A DNA stretch of 64,000 nt from Bettongia penicillata ogilbyi. Its lineage: Eukaryota; Chordata; Mammalia; Diprotodontia; Potoroidae. Below, piece by piece: positions 1-12,481 of this stretch. The stretch covers positions 1 through 64,000 of the forward strand of contig JAJHZJ010000808.1 in the NCBI GenBank assembly GCA_023548195.1. The letters run 5' to 3'. The position numbers and the translations under genes are program-made. The notes under the pieces were generated by a model that saw nothing but the letters and a program-made list of their open reading frames with translations, was not told the origin of the DNA and made no database searches. The number at the start of each line of letters is the position of its first letter. Position 1 is the stretch's first letter.

Positions 1-953
1 AATTCAATATAAACTGAAGCAGATGAAAGAATTTTTTAAGACTTTTGTCTAGCCCAGGACAGCCCAAAAGGTCAATGCAAAGGATCTGTTACACAGGACT
101 GGGAGAGAACAGAACTCACAGGCTGTATCAGTGCAGACTCCACCCTAACAAAGCCAAGCAGGAATCACAGGGGTGAATTGAATCAGACGCAGCAGTGCAG
201 ATTTTCAAACATATCAGCACAGAACAGGAGTCCAGCGGAACTGAATGAGAGAGAAGCATGGTAACAGCCACGGCAACTAAGACTATCAGCTCTCAGATTA
301 AATATTTGTAAATCCCTTACTTGAAATTCTAGAGACAAGATAGCAGAGGGATCCTCAAGTGCTCATATCTTCCCCTTGTTGACCTTGAAAAACCCAGAGA
401 ATATTTCCCCAAGAAAAATTCTGGAGTAATGGAATCAATTGAAGGGATAAACAGTCACTCTACTAAGAAAAGCATCAAGGAGAAACCCTCTTGCTGTTGG
501 TAAAGGGGACCAGTGCAGGATCTATCCCAGACAGTCACACCTCAAAGAACCAGGAAGAGATTCAGAGTCCCAGGGATGTGGAGCTTGTATGAAACAATAC
601 CAGGACCCCAGATGTGCCTTAGCACGGCCAGGGGAATTGGGAAGACATCAGCACAGATGGGTGTTCACCAAGTACTGAGCCTACTTGTGCTCTACAGATC
701 ACCCCTATGCCATACCTCATGCAGTGAGCTTCAGGGTAACTGTGGGGAAACTCAGAAAAACTTCACCTGGTCTCAGCTTTGGCACAGCATCCAGATCAGC
801 ACCAAGTAAACTGCAGCATTCTAACTTCTAGTTGAAAGAACCAGAGACCACAACACACAAAGCCTCAAGTTCTCAGCAGAAGAACCATGGGACAGAGCCC
901 CTTGTGCCCTGGAAGAAGAGATCTACTTTAAAGCCAGGAAAGAGGCAGTCATC

Positions 954-2040
954 ATGAGCAAGAAGCAAACTAGAAAAGAAAAGACCATAGAATCTTACTA
1001 TGAGGACAAAGACCATAATATGAATACAGAAGAAGTCAGCATTGAGCTTGAAACCTCAGAAGGGAATATGAATTGGTCTCAAGCACAAAGAGCATTCTGG
1101 AAGAGCTCAAGAAGGATTTTAAAAAACCAAATTAGAGAGGTAGAAGAAAAATTGGCCAATGATTTTAAAAAATATGAATTCACAGAAGAATTTAAGAAGA
1201 AAATTAGGCAAATGGATAAAGAAATACAAAACCCAACTGGAACAACTGGACAAGTGGAAAATGAAGTACAAAACCCAATTGGAGAAAGTAATTCCTTAAA
1301 AGAGACAACTGGACAAATGGAAAAGGAGGTGCAAAAGTTAACTGAAGAAAACAAGATATTAAAAAATAGAATTGGGCAAGTAGAAGGTAATAGCTCTTTC
1401 AGACATCAAGAATCAGTCAAACAATCTAAAGAATGAAAAAATAGAAGAAAATGTAAAATATTTCATTGGAAAAACAACTGACCTAGAAAATAGATCCAGA
1501 AGAGAAAATCTAAGAATTATTGATCTACTGGAAAGCTACGATGAAAATCTAAGAATTATTGATCTACTGGAAAGCTACGATGGGCTATATCTTCCAAGAA
1601 ACCAACAAGGAAAACTGCCCTGAGATAGTAGATCCAGAGGGCAAATTGTCTTCAAAATAATCCACCCATTACCTCGTGAAAGAGATCCCAAACTGAAAAC
1701 ACCAAGGAATGTTGTTGCCACATTCCAGAACTATCAAGGAAAGGAGAAAATACTGCAAGCAGCCAGAAAAAAAAATCAAATATTGAGGTACTACAAACAG
1801 GATCACACTAGACCTTGCAGCTTCTACATTAAAAGATCTGAGAGATTGGAATATGATATTCCACAACATAAAGGAGCTTGGACTACAACCAAGGATCAAT
1901 TACCCAGCAAAACTGAGCATACTATTTTGGGCAAGGAGATGGACATTCAATGAAATAAATTATTTCCAGACCTTCCTGAGAAAAAGGCCAGAGTTCAATA
2001 GAAAATCTGATCCTCAAATACAAGTCTCAAGAGAGGCATA
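954..2040 (+). pseudogene. L1 ORF1 (nucleic-acid-binding coiled-coil protein), broken
   Basis: The frame opens at ATG 954 with MSKKQTRKEK, similar to the ORF1 start read from the antisense copy at 52652. The first 160 residues (to 1436) are Glu/Lys-rich with repeated blocks such as GQVENEVQNP and GQMEKEVQKL, as expected of the ORF1p coiled coil that trimerises the protein. Beyond 1436 the homology continues in other frames (for example 1853-2041), matching the C-terminal RNA-binding part of the other copies. In life the protein would coat L1 RNA in the cytoplasm. Stops, frameshifts and a 39-bp tandem duplication show this copy is dead. Confidence 0.8.
1504..1581 (+). repeat. Exact 39-bp tandem duplication inside ORF1
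   Basis: The unit 1504-1542 is repeated exactly at 1543-1581. It begins gaaaatctaag and ends agctacgat. Its length is 13 codons, so it would be frame-neutral. None of the other ORF1 copies in the window that I compared shows it, so it looks private to this copy. The perfect match means it is younger than the surrounding decay. Confidence 0.9.
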
Positions 2041-2639
2041 AAAAGGTAAACAAAGGGAAAAAAAAACTTGTTATTCATTATAGGCAAACTGTTTACATTT
2101 CAGTAAGGGAGAATGAAACTTTTTAATCTTGAGAATTTTATATTTATTATGTTTTTAAAAGGGATATACATAGAGCGAGTGAGTATAAACTAACTGATGT
2201 GATGATAAAAATGTGATTTAAAGGTGAGAAAGGATTGTAATGGGAGATGTGAAAAGAAGGGGGCAGAAAAAAGTAAATTTCATCACAGGAAGAGGCCCAA
2301 AAACATATTACAGCAGAGGGAAAGAAGGGAGGGAGATGATCTCTGAGATTTACTCTCATTTATTTGGTTCAAGGAGGGAGCAACAATTTCAGTTAAGTAA
2401 GGAAATCTAACAACTCTATAAGCAGGAGGAGGGGAAAGAGGAAAGAAAAGGAAGGGGAGGCAAAAAAGGGAGAGAAGAAGTAATGGAGAAAAGGACAGTA
2501 AAAGGGAGGGTGTTGAAAGAAGGGAGGGAAGACTGAGGGAGGCTGTGGTCAAAAATTAAAACTCTATTGTGGAGGGGAAGGGAGAAGGGAGAACTAAAAA
2601 CATAAATGGGAGGAAGTAGGATGGAGAGAAAGACACAGA

Positions 2640-4440
2640 GAGTAATCTTAACTGTGAATGTTAATGGGCTGAACTCTCTCATAAAATGGAGACAGATAAC
2701 AGAATGAATTAAAAACCATAATCCAACAATATGTTGTTTACAAGAAACACATTTGAAACAGGGGTATACACGCAAAGGTTGGCACAGAATATACTATGCT
2801 TTGGCATTTTAGAAAAGCAGGTTTTGCAATCCTAATCTCAGACAAAGCAAAAGCAGAAATAGATCTAATGAAAAGAGATAAGGAAGGAAACTATATCCTG
2901 CTAAAAGACAACATAGACAATGAAGTATTATCATGGCTAAACATAAATGCACCAAGTGGTATAGCATTCAAGTTCTTAGAGTAGAAGTTAAGAGAGTTAC
3001 AAGAAGAAATAGAGAGCAAAACTATAATAGTAGGGTACCTCAACCTTGCCCTCTCTGAATTTGATAAATCTAACCTCAAAGTAAACAAGAAAGAAGTTAA
3101 GGAGGTGAATTGAATTCTGGATAAGGTAAATATGATAGATCTCTGGAGGAAACTGAATGGGGATAGAAAGGAATATATCTTTTTCTCAGTGGTACATGGC
3201 ACATATGCAAAAATTGACCATGTACTAGGGCATAAAATCCTCACAATCCAGTTCAGAAAGACAGAGATAGTCAATGAATCCTTCTCAGATCATAATGCAA
3301 TAAAAATTATATGTAATAAAAGGCCATGGAAAGATAAACCGAAAATTAATTGGAAACTAAATAACTTAATCCTAAAGAAGGAGTGGGTTAAACAACAAAT
3401 CAAATACAACACAACAAACAATAACTTCATTGAAGAGAATGATAATAATGAGACAACCTAGCAAAACTTATGGGATGCTGCAAAAATGTATCGTAAGGGA
3501 ATATTTATATCTTTGAATGCCTACATGAACAAAATAGAGAAAGAGGAGATCAATGAATTGGGCACAAAGCTCTAAAAACTAGAAAAAGAACAAATTGAAT
3601 ATCTCGAGGTAAATACTAAATTAGAAATGCTGAAAACCACAGGAAAGATTAGTAAAATTGAAATTAAGAAAACTATTGAATTAATAAATAAAACTAAGAG
3701 TTGGTTTTATGAAAAGACAATAAAATTGATAAACCTTTGATCAATTTGATTTAAAAAAAAAGAAGGAAACCAAATTACCAACAAAAAAATGTAAACAGTG
3801 AACTCACTTTCAACAAGGAGGAAATTAAAACAATAATTAGAGATTACTCTACCCAACTGTAGGCCCATAAATTTGACAGTCTAAGTGAAATGGATGAATA
3901 TTTTAAAAAATATAAATTGTCCTGATTAACAGAAGAAGAAGTTAGATGCTTAAATAACCCCATTTCAGAAAAAGAAATTGAACAAACCATCAATGAACTC
4001 CCTAGGGAAAAACCTCTAGGGTCAGATGGATTTACAAGTGAATTCTATCAAACATTTAAAGAACAGTTAATTCCAATACTACGTAGACTATCTGAGAAAA
4101 TTGGTGAAGAAGCAGTCCTACCAAATTTTTTTTATGATACAAATATAGTTCTGATACCCAAAACAGAAAGAAAATTATAGACCAATTTGTCTAATGAATA
4201 TAGATAAAAAATTTTTAAATAAGATAGTATCAAAAAGAATATAGCAATTTATCGTGAGAATAACACATTATGATTAGGTAGGATTTATACCAGGAATTCA
4301 TGGTTGGTTCAATATTAGGAAAACTATCATTGTTTTAAATAAATATGATCAATAAATATTGATCATATTTATACAACAAAACTAACAGAAGCCATATGAT
4401 TATCTCATTAGAATACAGAAAAAAGCTTTCAGCAAAATAC
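2640..4440 (+). pseudogene. L1 ORF2 (endonuclease and N-terminal reverse transcriptase), broken
   Basis: Seen in several frames: an N-terminal endonuclease start around 2640, the motif LQETH near 2740, and the endonuclease C-terminus at 3200-3300 (open frame 3132-3461, with KIDHVLG and SDHNAIKI). The start of the RT domain is near 4010-4060, reading [10 protein letters not shown]. These are hallmark positions of L1 ORF2p, which nicks target DNA and primes cDNA from it. Multiple in-frame stops occur throughout. The YxDD palm motif, the cysteine-rich end and the 3'UTR of this copy are missing because the element ends near 4440. Confidence 0.85.
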
Positions 4441-4445
4441 AACGC

Positions 4446-4632
4446 CCAGTGTTGTTAAACTTTCTCCTCTTCCCCTCCCCCTCCCTCTCATAGAAAGTAT
4501 GTAATTTTATATGGATTCTATGCATACATTCTTATTAAACACACTTTCACATTAGTCATGTTGCATAGAAGAATTAAAAAGAATGGGAGAATCTGTGAGA
4601 GAAATCAAACCAAAACATAACACAAGAGAAAA
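4446..4632 (-). mobile_element. L1 3' terminal fragment, inverted
   Basis: The segment from ctttctcctcttcccctccc to the run caaaccaaaacataacac reads as the reverse complement of 5430-5610, the 3' end of the next L1. The same segment is also present in the - strand L1 at 60822-61010. It is therefore an L1 3'UTR lying antisense between a + strand ORF2 fragment and a + strand 3' end. Confidence 0.75.
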
Positions 4633-5645
4633 TAAACATTTCATTTTTAAAATATATAGAGAATTATGTCAAATTTATAAGAATATAGGTCATTCCTCAA
4701 TTGATAAATGGCAAAAGATATGAATAGACAGTTTGCAGAGGAAGAAAGTAAAGTTATCTATAGTCATATGAAAAAATGCTCTAAATCCCTATTGACTAGA
4801 GACATGCAAATCAAAACTCTGAGGTACCACATCATATCAGTTTGATTGGTTAATATGACAAAACAGGAAGATGATAAATGTTGGAGAAGATGTGGGAGAA
4901 TTGGAACATTAATTCACTGTTGGTGAATCTGTGAACTGATCCAACCATTCTGGAGAACAATTTGGAACTATGCCCAAAGGGCTATAAAAATGCACATACC
5001 CTTTGACCCAGCAATATCACTTCTAGGACTGTATCCCAAAGAGATCGTAAAAATGGGAGGTCGCACATATACAAAAGTATTTATAGCAGCTCTTTTTGTG
5101 ATGGCCAAGAAATGATAATTGAGGGGATGCTCACCAATTGGGGAATAGCTGAACAAGTTGTGGTATATGAATGTAGTGGAACACTGTTGTGCCATAAGGA
5201 ATTTTGAACAGGAGGCCTGAAAAGACTTATATTAACTGATGCTGAGTGAATGGATCAGAACCTGGAGAACTGTGTACACAGTGACAGCCATAGTGTGTGA
5301 GGACTGTTTCTGATAGACTTAACTTTCACAGCCATGCAAAGACCTAAAACCTTCTCAAAGGACTCTTGAGGCAAAATGTGATACACATCCAGAGAGCGAA
5401 CTGTGGAATTGGAACGCAGAATGAATCAGACTATTTTCTCTTGTGTTATGTTTTATTTTGGTTTGGTTTCTCCCATTCTTTTTAATTCTTCTATGTCACG
5501 AGCAATGTGAAAATGTGTTTAATAAGATTGTGTAGAACCCACATAAAATTGCATAGTCTCTGGGAGGGGGGGGGGGAAGGCAAAGGGAGAAAGTTTAAGA
5601 CTTATGGAAGTGAAAACTGAAAACAAATTAATTTACAAAAAAAGA
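4633..5645 (+). mobile_element. L1 3' end (ORF2 C-terminus plus 3'UTR), 5' truncated
   Basis: The stretch 4690-5200 is the typical L1 ORF2 C-terminal region: a sense match to the reverse complement of 61320-61800, including atgcaaatcaaaactctgag and gaccc-agcaatatcac blocks. After the ORF comes a 3'UTR with tttggtttggtttctcccat, a run of G (5563-5575) and an A-rich tail ending near 5640. It is dead, with several stops. Confidence 0.8.
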
Positions 5646-8600
5646 ATCAGTGGTGTATAAGGATGCAGTAAATTCATCTCACAATTTTATGTAAATGAAT
5701 GATGATTTCTTCTAGCCATATCTATATGTGACTAGGGACAAAGAAATGATTCTTTAATTGTTGATTTTGAAGTCAGAACGGTGATGAGAGGGTAGAACTT
5801 AAACAATTTTATTGCTTAGGGAAAGCACCATAAACCATAATTTAAAATAAAAAATTTACAACAAATTCATTTGATGGAGGTTAACTGCCTATATTCAGCT
5901 GCAAACCTTTGCCCTGAAAGCTCCACCTGCTTTAGGCCAGACTGGTGTATCTGCTTCCGTTTTAAAATAGTTCATAGTTTGGAGATTTATGTAAGCAATC
6001 AGTTGACCCTAGTTCTGCTTTCAAGTAATGCTAGCTAAACAATGAACTTCCTTATTTTTCAACTGAAATCCTGACATGTGATTTCTAAGTAAACGATGAA
6101 ACTGCTCAAAAGCAATTGTTTTCTCTCGAAGTTAAATAACTTTGCTGGCACAACCTGTCTAATGGAGCAGAAAGAAAGACAGGCACATGGGTTTCATGAA
6201 ATTCTTCAGAATGTCTACTTTTCACTGAGCTTCATTTTCATTTCTTTTTTCCCCTCAAATAAGTTGATTGATGGATTTCCCTGCAATATATTCCTGGGTA
6301 ATTTTAAGGGCATACATGATCATATGAATCTTTTTTTTCTTTTTTTAAATACTGACTAAATAGTTGAGGATATTTAGAACTGTTTAATTTCCCCCTTTTA
6401 ACCTACTTAAATTAAAGGTAATTTACATATTTGAGGTTTTGGGTTCTTATATACTGTAAGATTTACAGGATGACCTCAAATTCCAAAAATCACTAAAACA
6501 TAAATAATCATCAAGAAAACAGGAAAAAATTTTACATTCTCCTTGAAAGACAAAATAAAGGATTTAGTAAGTTTGGTTTCATTCTATGCCCAAAGCAACA
6601 ACACCGTTTCGTAGGATCCTCAGTAATTTTGCCCTACAGTCTTCATAGTAAGCATGAATAGAAGTTTGAAGATAATTGTAGCTTATGTGACAATATTTGT
6701 TGTATAACATAACTATAGGTAAATTCTATGAGAAACTTGATAAAGTCCTTTACACCAAGTGATTAACACTAATTGGCTTCAGTATGAAGGAACAGCAAGA
6801 GGACGGCCAAAAATATTTTGGAAATGTAATTCAGCATTAAGAAGCAACAAAAAGGCCAAAGACATAACTGCTCAGAAGTCTTATGTTAAAGATCTTGAAT
6901 AGTCTTTTAAAGAAGAAAGTGAAAGGAATCTGGACCTGGCAATCAGTGAACATGACTACAAAAGCTCAAACTGATTTTATCCTGAGAGTCAGGCAATGGC
7001 TATATACTAATATGAGAGTTATTTATTAACCAACTCTTTGCAATCAGAACAGTAGCAAACATCTGTTGACATAGAAAAAAAAATAACGGTGAGAAAAGGT
7101 AATGAATAAATTTACACACGTTTCCACTTGATGCAAACAAGCTATTGATGTCAGCAAATTCAGATTTGATAACACAGACTGTCAACATTTCCTACGGAGA
7201 TTTAAAAACATTAAGCAATCATCACAACACTGAGGCCAAAAGAATCCAGAAACCATCTCAATCAGTAAATAGTTTATCTCTATTTCAGTAATGATCTATA
7301 AAAGTCAATAGTGATCCTAGTTTATAAAAGATATTTACAAAATGTGATATAGGCAGATGGCAAAAGATTAAGAGCAGTTAACACATCACAAAAGAGAAAA
7401 GAGTGATGGAGAGGAAAAAATTACATGAAGCTTGGCAAGAGATGAGACTTGGAGCATCCAAGTTTATTTACAGTTTAAGGTGGAAGAAAGACCAAACAAA
7501 AATGGAATAGTTCTTTTAGCATTTCTTTAACAATTTTCATCATTAATTACTGTGTAACTACTAAGAATTTAATGTTTAAGCCCCAGATATTCTATATGTA
7601 TAGTTGGAAATGATACTAAAGGAGAAGACTACAGGAAGAATAGGTAGAATGGATCAAGTACATACTCCATGTTGGTGATCACACAATTTTGAAAGCATTG
7701 GGACTTCAATTTTCAATATGTCTAAAAGAAGGGAATGTACTGAAAAATCAGAAAAATATCAAGGATAGTGGGATAGGGTTCAACCCCCCCCCCACTTCAA
7801 TTAATGTAATGACAGAAAACCTGGAACTTAATCATAAAGTATTTAGGTTAAGGGGTGGTAATATGTTCTTCCCCCTTCCTCCACAGTCTCAGAAGCAATC
7901 AATCAATCAATCAATCAATGTATCTAGAATGTAATGATAAAGTGGATATTAAGGTATATTACCACAAATCTACCAGGACATATGAATACTTCCTTAGTAA
8001 ATTTGCAAGGTTTATATGGCTTTGGCAGTTAGAAAAGTGCAAAGTGATACCACTCAGGAAAAATCTTGTGATTGCTGGAATCATGAACTCTCTTGGCCTC
8101 ATGTATAAAAACAGCATATCAGTTCAAAAGTAGAGTTTTCAAGTGTGGGAGAAAATTATTTTTCTACATCCACTCAAAACCTTGAGGACCCACCAATGTG
8201 TTTCTTTTTTTCCCAGTTAGCCACAGAATACAATTAGCTCAAAGCAATTAAAAGCAAAGCAATCAAAGCAAATGCATTGAATAAAATAGCATAGTAATAG
8301 AACATCTTCCTCCTCCCTAAACTTAAGGTGCATTCTCTGACAGATGCACATGCCATAATTTAGAAGAATGATATACATGAGAAATGATGCATGAAGGGTA
8401 TTCATAAGGAACACATGTTCAGAACACATCTTGGAGGCACACACTCATAGGGAATATGTATGGAAGGACGGACTTTGTTTTCTGATGCTTCAGGACCACC
8501 AGTAACTTATGGTGATATTATTGTGCTGACCTCAAGAGGTCTGTTCCTCTCTGGATGTGACATCTCCTTTGGGCTTGCTATTTTGAAGATTTTGCAGTGA

Positions 8601-8756
8601 TTTCTAGTATTTGCTGCTTTACAATGTTATGGTTGCTGCTGGGTGTGTACCTACTGGATATTGGTCACTACTCCCAGTATCTGAGTAGCATGATCTTGGA
8701 GATATCTTCAGGATCCACCCAAGCTAGGTATACCCAAGGTATAGTATATGCCTTCA
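5646..8756. other. No gene seen; old unassigned sequence
   Basis: AT-rich sequence without a convincing exon, RNA gene or recognisable young repeat. Open frames such as 6096-6359 and 7689-8133 have neither domain character nor good splice signals. It contains short poly-C (7780-7792) and tcaa tetranucleotide (7898-7918) runs. If the two-exon gene at 12482-14858 extends upstream, its earlier exons could lie here or beyond the left edge, but I could not identify one. Confidence 0.5.
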
Positions 8757-8786
8757 TGTATGTATATATTCATATATGTATATATG

Positions 8787-8859
<73 letters not shown>

Positions 8860-8872
8860 AGAGAGAGAGTAT
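8757..8872. repeat. Compound microsatellite (catacatg/ACAT)n-(AT)n-(GA)n
   Basis: About 115 bp of tatg/tatata, then seven or so acat units, then more than 20 AT units, then a short GA run ending at 8868. The repeats frame-read as alternating Tyr/Ile on both strands, which explains the spurious open frames there. Confidence 0.95.
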
Positions 8873-8940
8873 ACCTTCTAAGTCACCAAACACATCCAGC
8901 TAACAAAGCTTAGAAACAATTTCCTCAGACTAAAATCTTT

Positions 8941-9190
8941 CGGGGTGCAGCTAGTTGGCACAGTGGATAGAGCACCAGGCCTAGAGTGCGAGAGATCTCA
9001 GATTAAATCCAGCCTCAGATGCTCACTAATTATATGACCCTGGACAAGTCACTTAACCATGCTTGCCTCAGTTTCCTCATCTGTAAAATAAGCTGGAGAA
9101 GGAAATGGCAAACCACTCCAGTATCTTTGCCCAGATAATCTAAAATTTTGGGGTCACGAAGACTGTGACATGACTGAACAAGGACAACAA
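8941..9190 (+). mobile_element. tRNA-derived marsupial SINE with RTE-like tail (Mar-1/WSINE type)
   Basis: Starts ggggtgcagctagttggcac and continues with gtggatagagcacc and the gacaagtcacttaacc block of tRNA/CORE-type SINEs. It then has a tail with ggaaatggcaaaccactcc and tgactgaacaaggacaacaa, typical of SINEs mobilised by RTE-type LINEs. The same structure recurs at 40685-40915. The internal RNA polymerase III boxes lie in the first 70 bp. Confidence 0.8.
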
Positions 9191-9477
9191 AGGCCTTCTT
9201 ATACCTTTATGTTGGGTAAGAGATTGTAGTACTTTGGTTCAAATAGCTGATTTAGGGTTAGAAATTCTAAGAACCTCTCTGAATCAGAACAAATTAGTAA
9301 AGGGAAGGTCAATATATTCCACCCATGCGGTCCACATCCCTACCATTAATATTTATATCTGTCAGAAGCAAAACCCATGGTTCTTGTGCTATATTTTGCC
9401 AGAAGTAGCCTCATTGTCCCTTTACTAGTAATCTATATGTCTCATTTCTATAAAATCATCATAATAAAGATTTATAA

Positions 9478-9695
9478 ATGTTTATTTTTGTTATTGTTCA
9501 GCAATTTTCAGTTGTTTCTGACTCTTTGTGACCCCCTTTGCAGTTTTTTTTTGACTGAGATATTGGATGGTTTGTCTTTTCCATTTCCAGCTCATTTTTC
9601 AGATGAGGAAACTGGGGCAAACCATGTTCAGTGACTTGCCCAGGGTCACACAGCTAGTGTCTGAGACCAGATTTGAACTCAGGCAGATGAGTAGA
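9478..9695 (-). mobile_element. Mar-1-type SINE, antisense
   Basis: Reads as the complement of the SINE at 8941. It opens with the tail complement ttgttattgttcagcaattt and ends with gacttgcccagggtcacacagctag and ttgaactcaggcag, the complement of the tRNA-like head. It lies directly against the antisense L1 that starts near 9700. Confidence 0.75.
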
Positions 9696-9699
9696 CTCC

Positions 9700-11893
9700 C
9701 AAATATTTTATATTGTCTGTAGTTATTTTAAATGTAATTTCTCTATCTCTAGCTCCTGGGTTTTGTTGGTAGTATATTGAAATGCTGATGATTTTTATGT
9801 GTATAGTTTATACACTGCAACTTCATTAAAGTTTTTCATTGTTTCTATTACTGTTTTAGTTGATTCTCTAAGGTTCTCCAGGTATATCATCATATCATCT
9901 ACAAATAGAGACAGTTTTATTTCCTTATTGCCTATTTTTATTCCTTCAATTTACTTTTCTTATTTTATTGCTAACGTAGCATTTCTAGTACAATAGAGGA
10001 TAATACTGATGACATCCACTAATGGATACCCTTGCTTCACCCCTGATCTTACTGGAAAGACTTCAAGTCTATCTCCATTACAGATGATGCTTGCTTTTGG
10101 TTTTAGATAGATACTACTTTTTAAATTTTAAGATTCTTATACTTTATAATGTTTTTAATAGGAATAGGTGTGGTATATTGTCAAATGCTTTTTCTGCATC
10201 TATTGAAATATTCATATGGCTTTTGTTATTGATATTGGCAATTATGCTGACAATTATCCTAACATTGAACCAACCCTGCCTTCCTCTTATAAACTCCATC
10301 TGGTCATAGTGGATCTTTGTGATATATTGCTTTAATGCTGTTGAATATTATGTGATCCTGACTTTAGTTCAATGATATTTGAATTTTTTTCTGGATGTTT
10401 GAAGTATTTTTTCTTTGAGTTATGAGTTCTGGAATTTGACTATAATATTCCTGAGAGTTTTCATTTTGGTATTTCTTTCAGGTAGTGATTGGTAGATTTT
10501 TTTTCTATTTGTGTTTTACTTTCTGGTTCTAGGATATCTGAGCATTTTCCTTGATATTTTCTTGAAATATGATGTCTAGAATCTTTCTTTGATAATTGCC
10601 TTCAGGTAAACCAGTAATCTAAAGATTTATTTCTCCTTGATCTATTTTCCAAGTCAGTTGTTTTATCAATGAGCTATTTCACATTTTCTCTTATTTTTTT
10701 TCTTTTGACTTTGTTTTATTGTTTTTTAATGTCTCATTAATTATAATTAAAAATTCTAATTTTTAAGGAATTACTTTTATCATACTTTATATCTTTTTCC
10801 ATTTAGCCAATTCTCTTTTTAAGGTATTATTTTTTTCAGTATTTCTGTACCTTTTTTTTTTATAAAGCTATTGTCTTTTCTTACTATTCTTCCTTTACTC
10901 TCATTTCTTTAGCTAATTTTCCCCTATCAGTCTCATTTGATTTTAAAACTCTTTTTTTAGCTCTTACAGGAATTCTTTTGGGGTTTGTGTACAATTTGCA
11001 TTTTTTTTCCTTTAGGGCTTTGTTTGTAGCTGTTTTGACATTATTGTCTTTTATTGAGTTTGTGTCTTGATCTTCCCTGTTATCACAGTAGATTTTTATG
11101 GTCAGATTCTTTTATTGTTGTGTTTACTCATTTTCCCACCCTTGATTTGGAACTTCATGTTAACATAAGGGGACAGGGAGAGCTGTCTTGAGCTTTAGCC
11201 TTTTTGTTTTCAGAGGTAGTTCTCAGGGTTGGAAGTTTTCAGTGCTTCCAAGGTGGTATGATCTGGTAATCACTGCTCTCCTGGTCTGTATTCTGGTCCT
11301 TACCCAGAAAGGGTCCTTGAACATATGGGATTGAAGTCAACATTGCTTCTTATGGTCCCTGTTTCCTTGGGAGCAAAAACAATACTATTCCTCAGAGTCC
11401 CTGATCCCTTGGGGCTGGAAGCAATCTCTCCCTTGGAACTTTTGTTACCTCTTGACCAAAAGTGTTCCTCCTTGCCCTTGAATTATGACCCAGAAGTGAG
11501 AATAGGCAATGATGTTGTCACATAGTATCTGGTCCTATGTCCACTGCTAGCATAGAGGTCCCCTGCAATCTTTTTCTGATAGTTGCCTAGTCTTTTTCCA
11601 TCTCTAGCTTGAGAACTCCCAAAGCTACTGCTGCTTCTGTCACCAACACCTACTGCCACTACTTGTGTTTCATCCACATGGGCTCCAGGTCATCCTCCTC
11701 CTCTGTGTCATAGATTTCTCTCTTTCCAAACTGCTGTATTGTCTTGGGCCAGAAGAATGTCTTACTCTGACCTTTTGTCGGCTCTGTCACTCCACATTTC
11801 TATTTGAGGTATTATTTTGAAGTTGTTTTGAGAGGAATGTTGGAAGAAATCAGCTGAATGCTTTCTCCACTCTGTCATCTTGACTCCATCCCC
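9700..11893 (-). mobile_element. L1, antisense, internally deleted (RT fragment joined to ORF1 and 5'UTR)
   Basis: On the - strand 10370-9700 matches an L1 ORF2 reverse-transcriptase segment (complement of ctttttctgcatctattgaa and the gttgattctctaaggttctc region). From 10370 to about 11100 it matches ORF1 of the HAL1 copies (complements of the ctttctggttctagg and ttatttctccttgatc blocks). From 11100 to 11893 it is the 5'UTR, ending at ctgtcatcttgactcc, the 5'-terminal motif shared with the other elements. ORF1 joins the middle of ORF2 directly, so ORF1's end, the endonuclease and the spacer are gone. No long frame survives. Confidence 0.7.
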
Positions 11894-11924
11894 AAAGTGC
11901 CAAAAGTATGTTTTTGTATTCTTG

Positions 11925-12125
11925 CTCTATCAATTACTGAATAGTTTTATGACTTTTGGCTAGGCACAATCTCTTAAAGCCTCAGTTTTCTTATCTGCAA
12001 AGTAGGATTAATAAACATTTACAGTGCCCACCTTACAGGTTTGACAAGTAGCTTGGATGAGATAATGTATGAGAACGTATTTTGTAACTGTAAAGCACTA
12101 ATCATTACATAAGCTATTATTTTAG
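11925..12125 (+). mobile_element. MIR SINE fossil
   Basis: Shows the MIR order: gctaggcacaatctcttaaa, gcctcagttttcttatctgc, tagcttggatgagataatgt, gtaactgtaaagcactaatc. It is diverged, as expected of a mammalian-wide element. Confidence 0.75.
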
Positions 12126-12481
12126 ACTTTGGAGACTGATCTTAAAATATACCAGTCTTACTTGGATAGCATTTATTTGGTTAGTGTGAGTGCTGCACAA
12201 TGGTTTTTATGGATTATAAAAATGACATTAATGTGTATTCTTTGAGCTGAATTTGCTGAAAGATTTGGATCAACATCCAGTGACATGATTTGCCCAGGTC
12301 TTGGAAAAAGCAATTGCTGAGCACACCCAGATGCCAATGCACAAACTAATTTTGCATACCATGCACTGTAGTACCTCTGTTTCCAAATAGGGTTTGGGCT
12401 TGTATAAGTTATTTGTTCAGATTTTGTTCACAAATTAATGACTTACTTCTCCTGCTCCTCTGCCTCCTTTTCATCTAATAG

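Larger units (their letters stand above)
1..4445 (+). mobile_element. LINE-1 element, 5'UTR to mid ORF2, broken
   Basis: Seen: a purine-rich leader (1-953), an ORF1-type coiled-coil frame from 954, a GA-rich inter-ORF stretch (about 2045-2640), then endonuclease and reverse-transcriptase frames up to about 4440. The 5' end runs off the window, so the leader is at least 950 bp. The ORF1 start and inter-ORF spacer match the HAL1 copies elsewhere in the window, and the ORF2 part matches 62372-64000. Many stops and frameshifts make it inactive. It ends abruptly in the RT domain, where L1 3' ends in both orientations follow. L1 identity is firm; the subfamily is not assignable here. Confidence 0.9.

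Noticed and set aside
2147..2775. Overlapping - strand frames of 70-119 codons
   Set aside because: They lie antisense to the GA-rich L1 spacer; the low-complexity composition explains the open frames.
8597..8893. Tyr/Ile-rich frames on both strands
   Set aside because: Translation of the ACAT/AT microsatellite.
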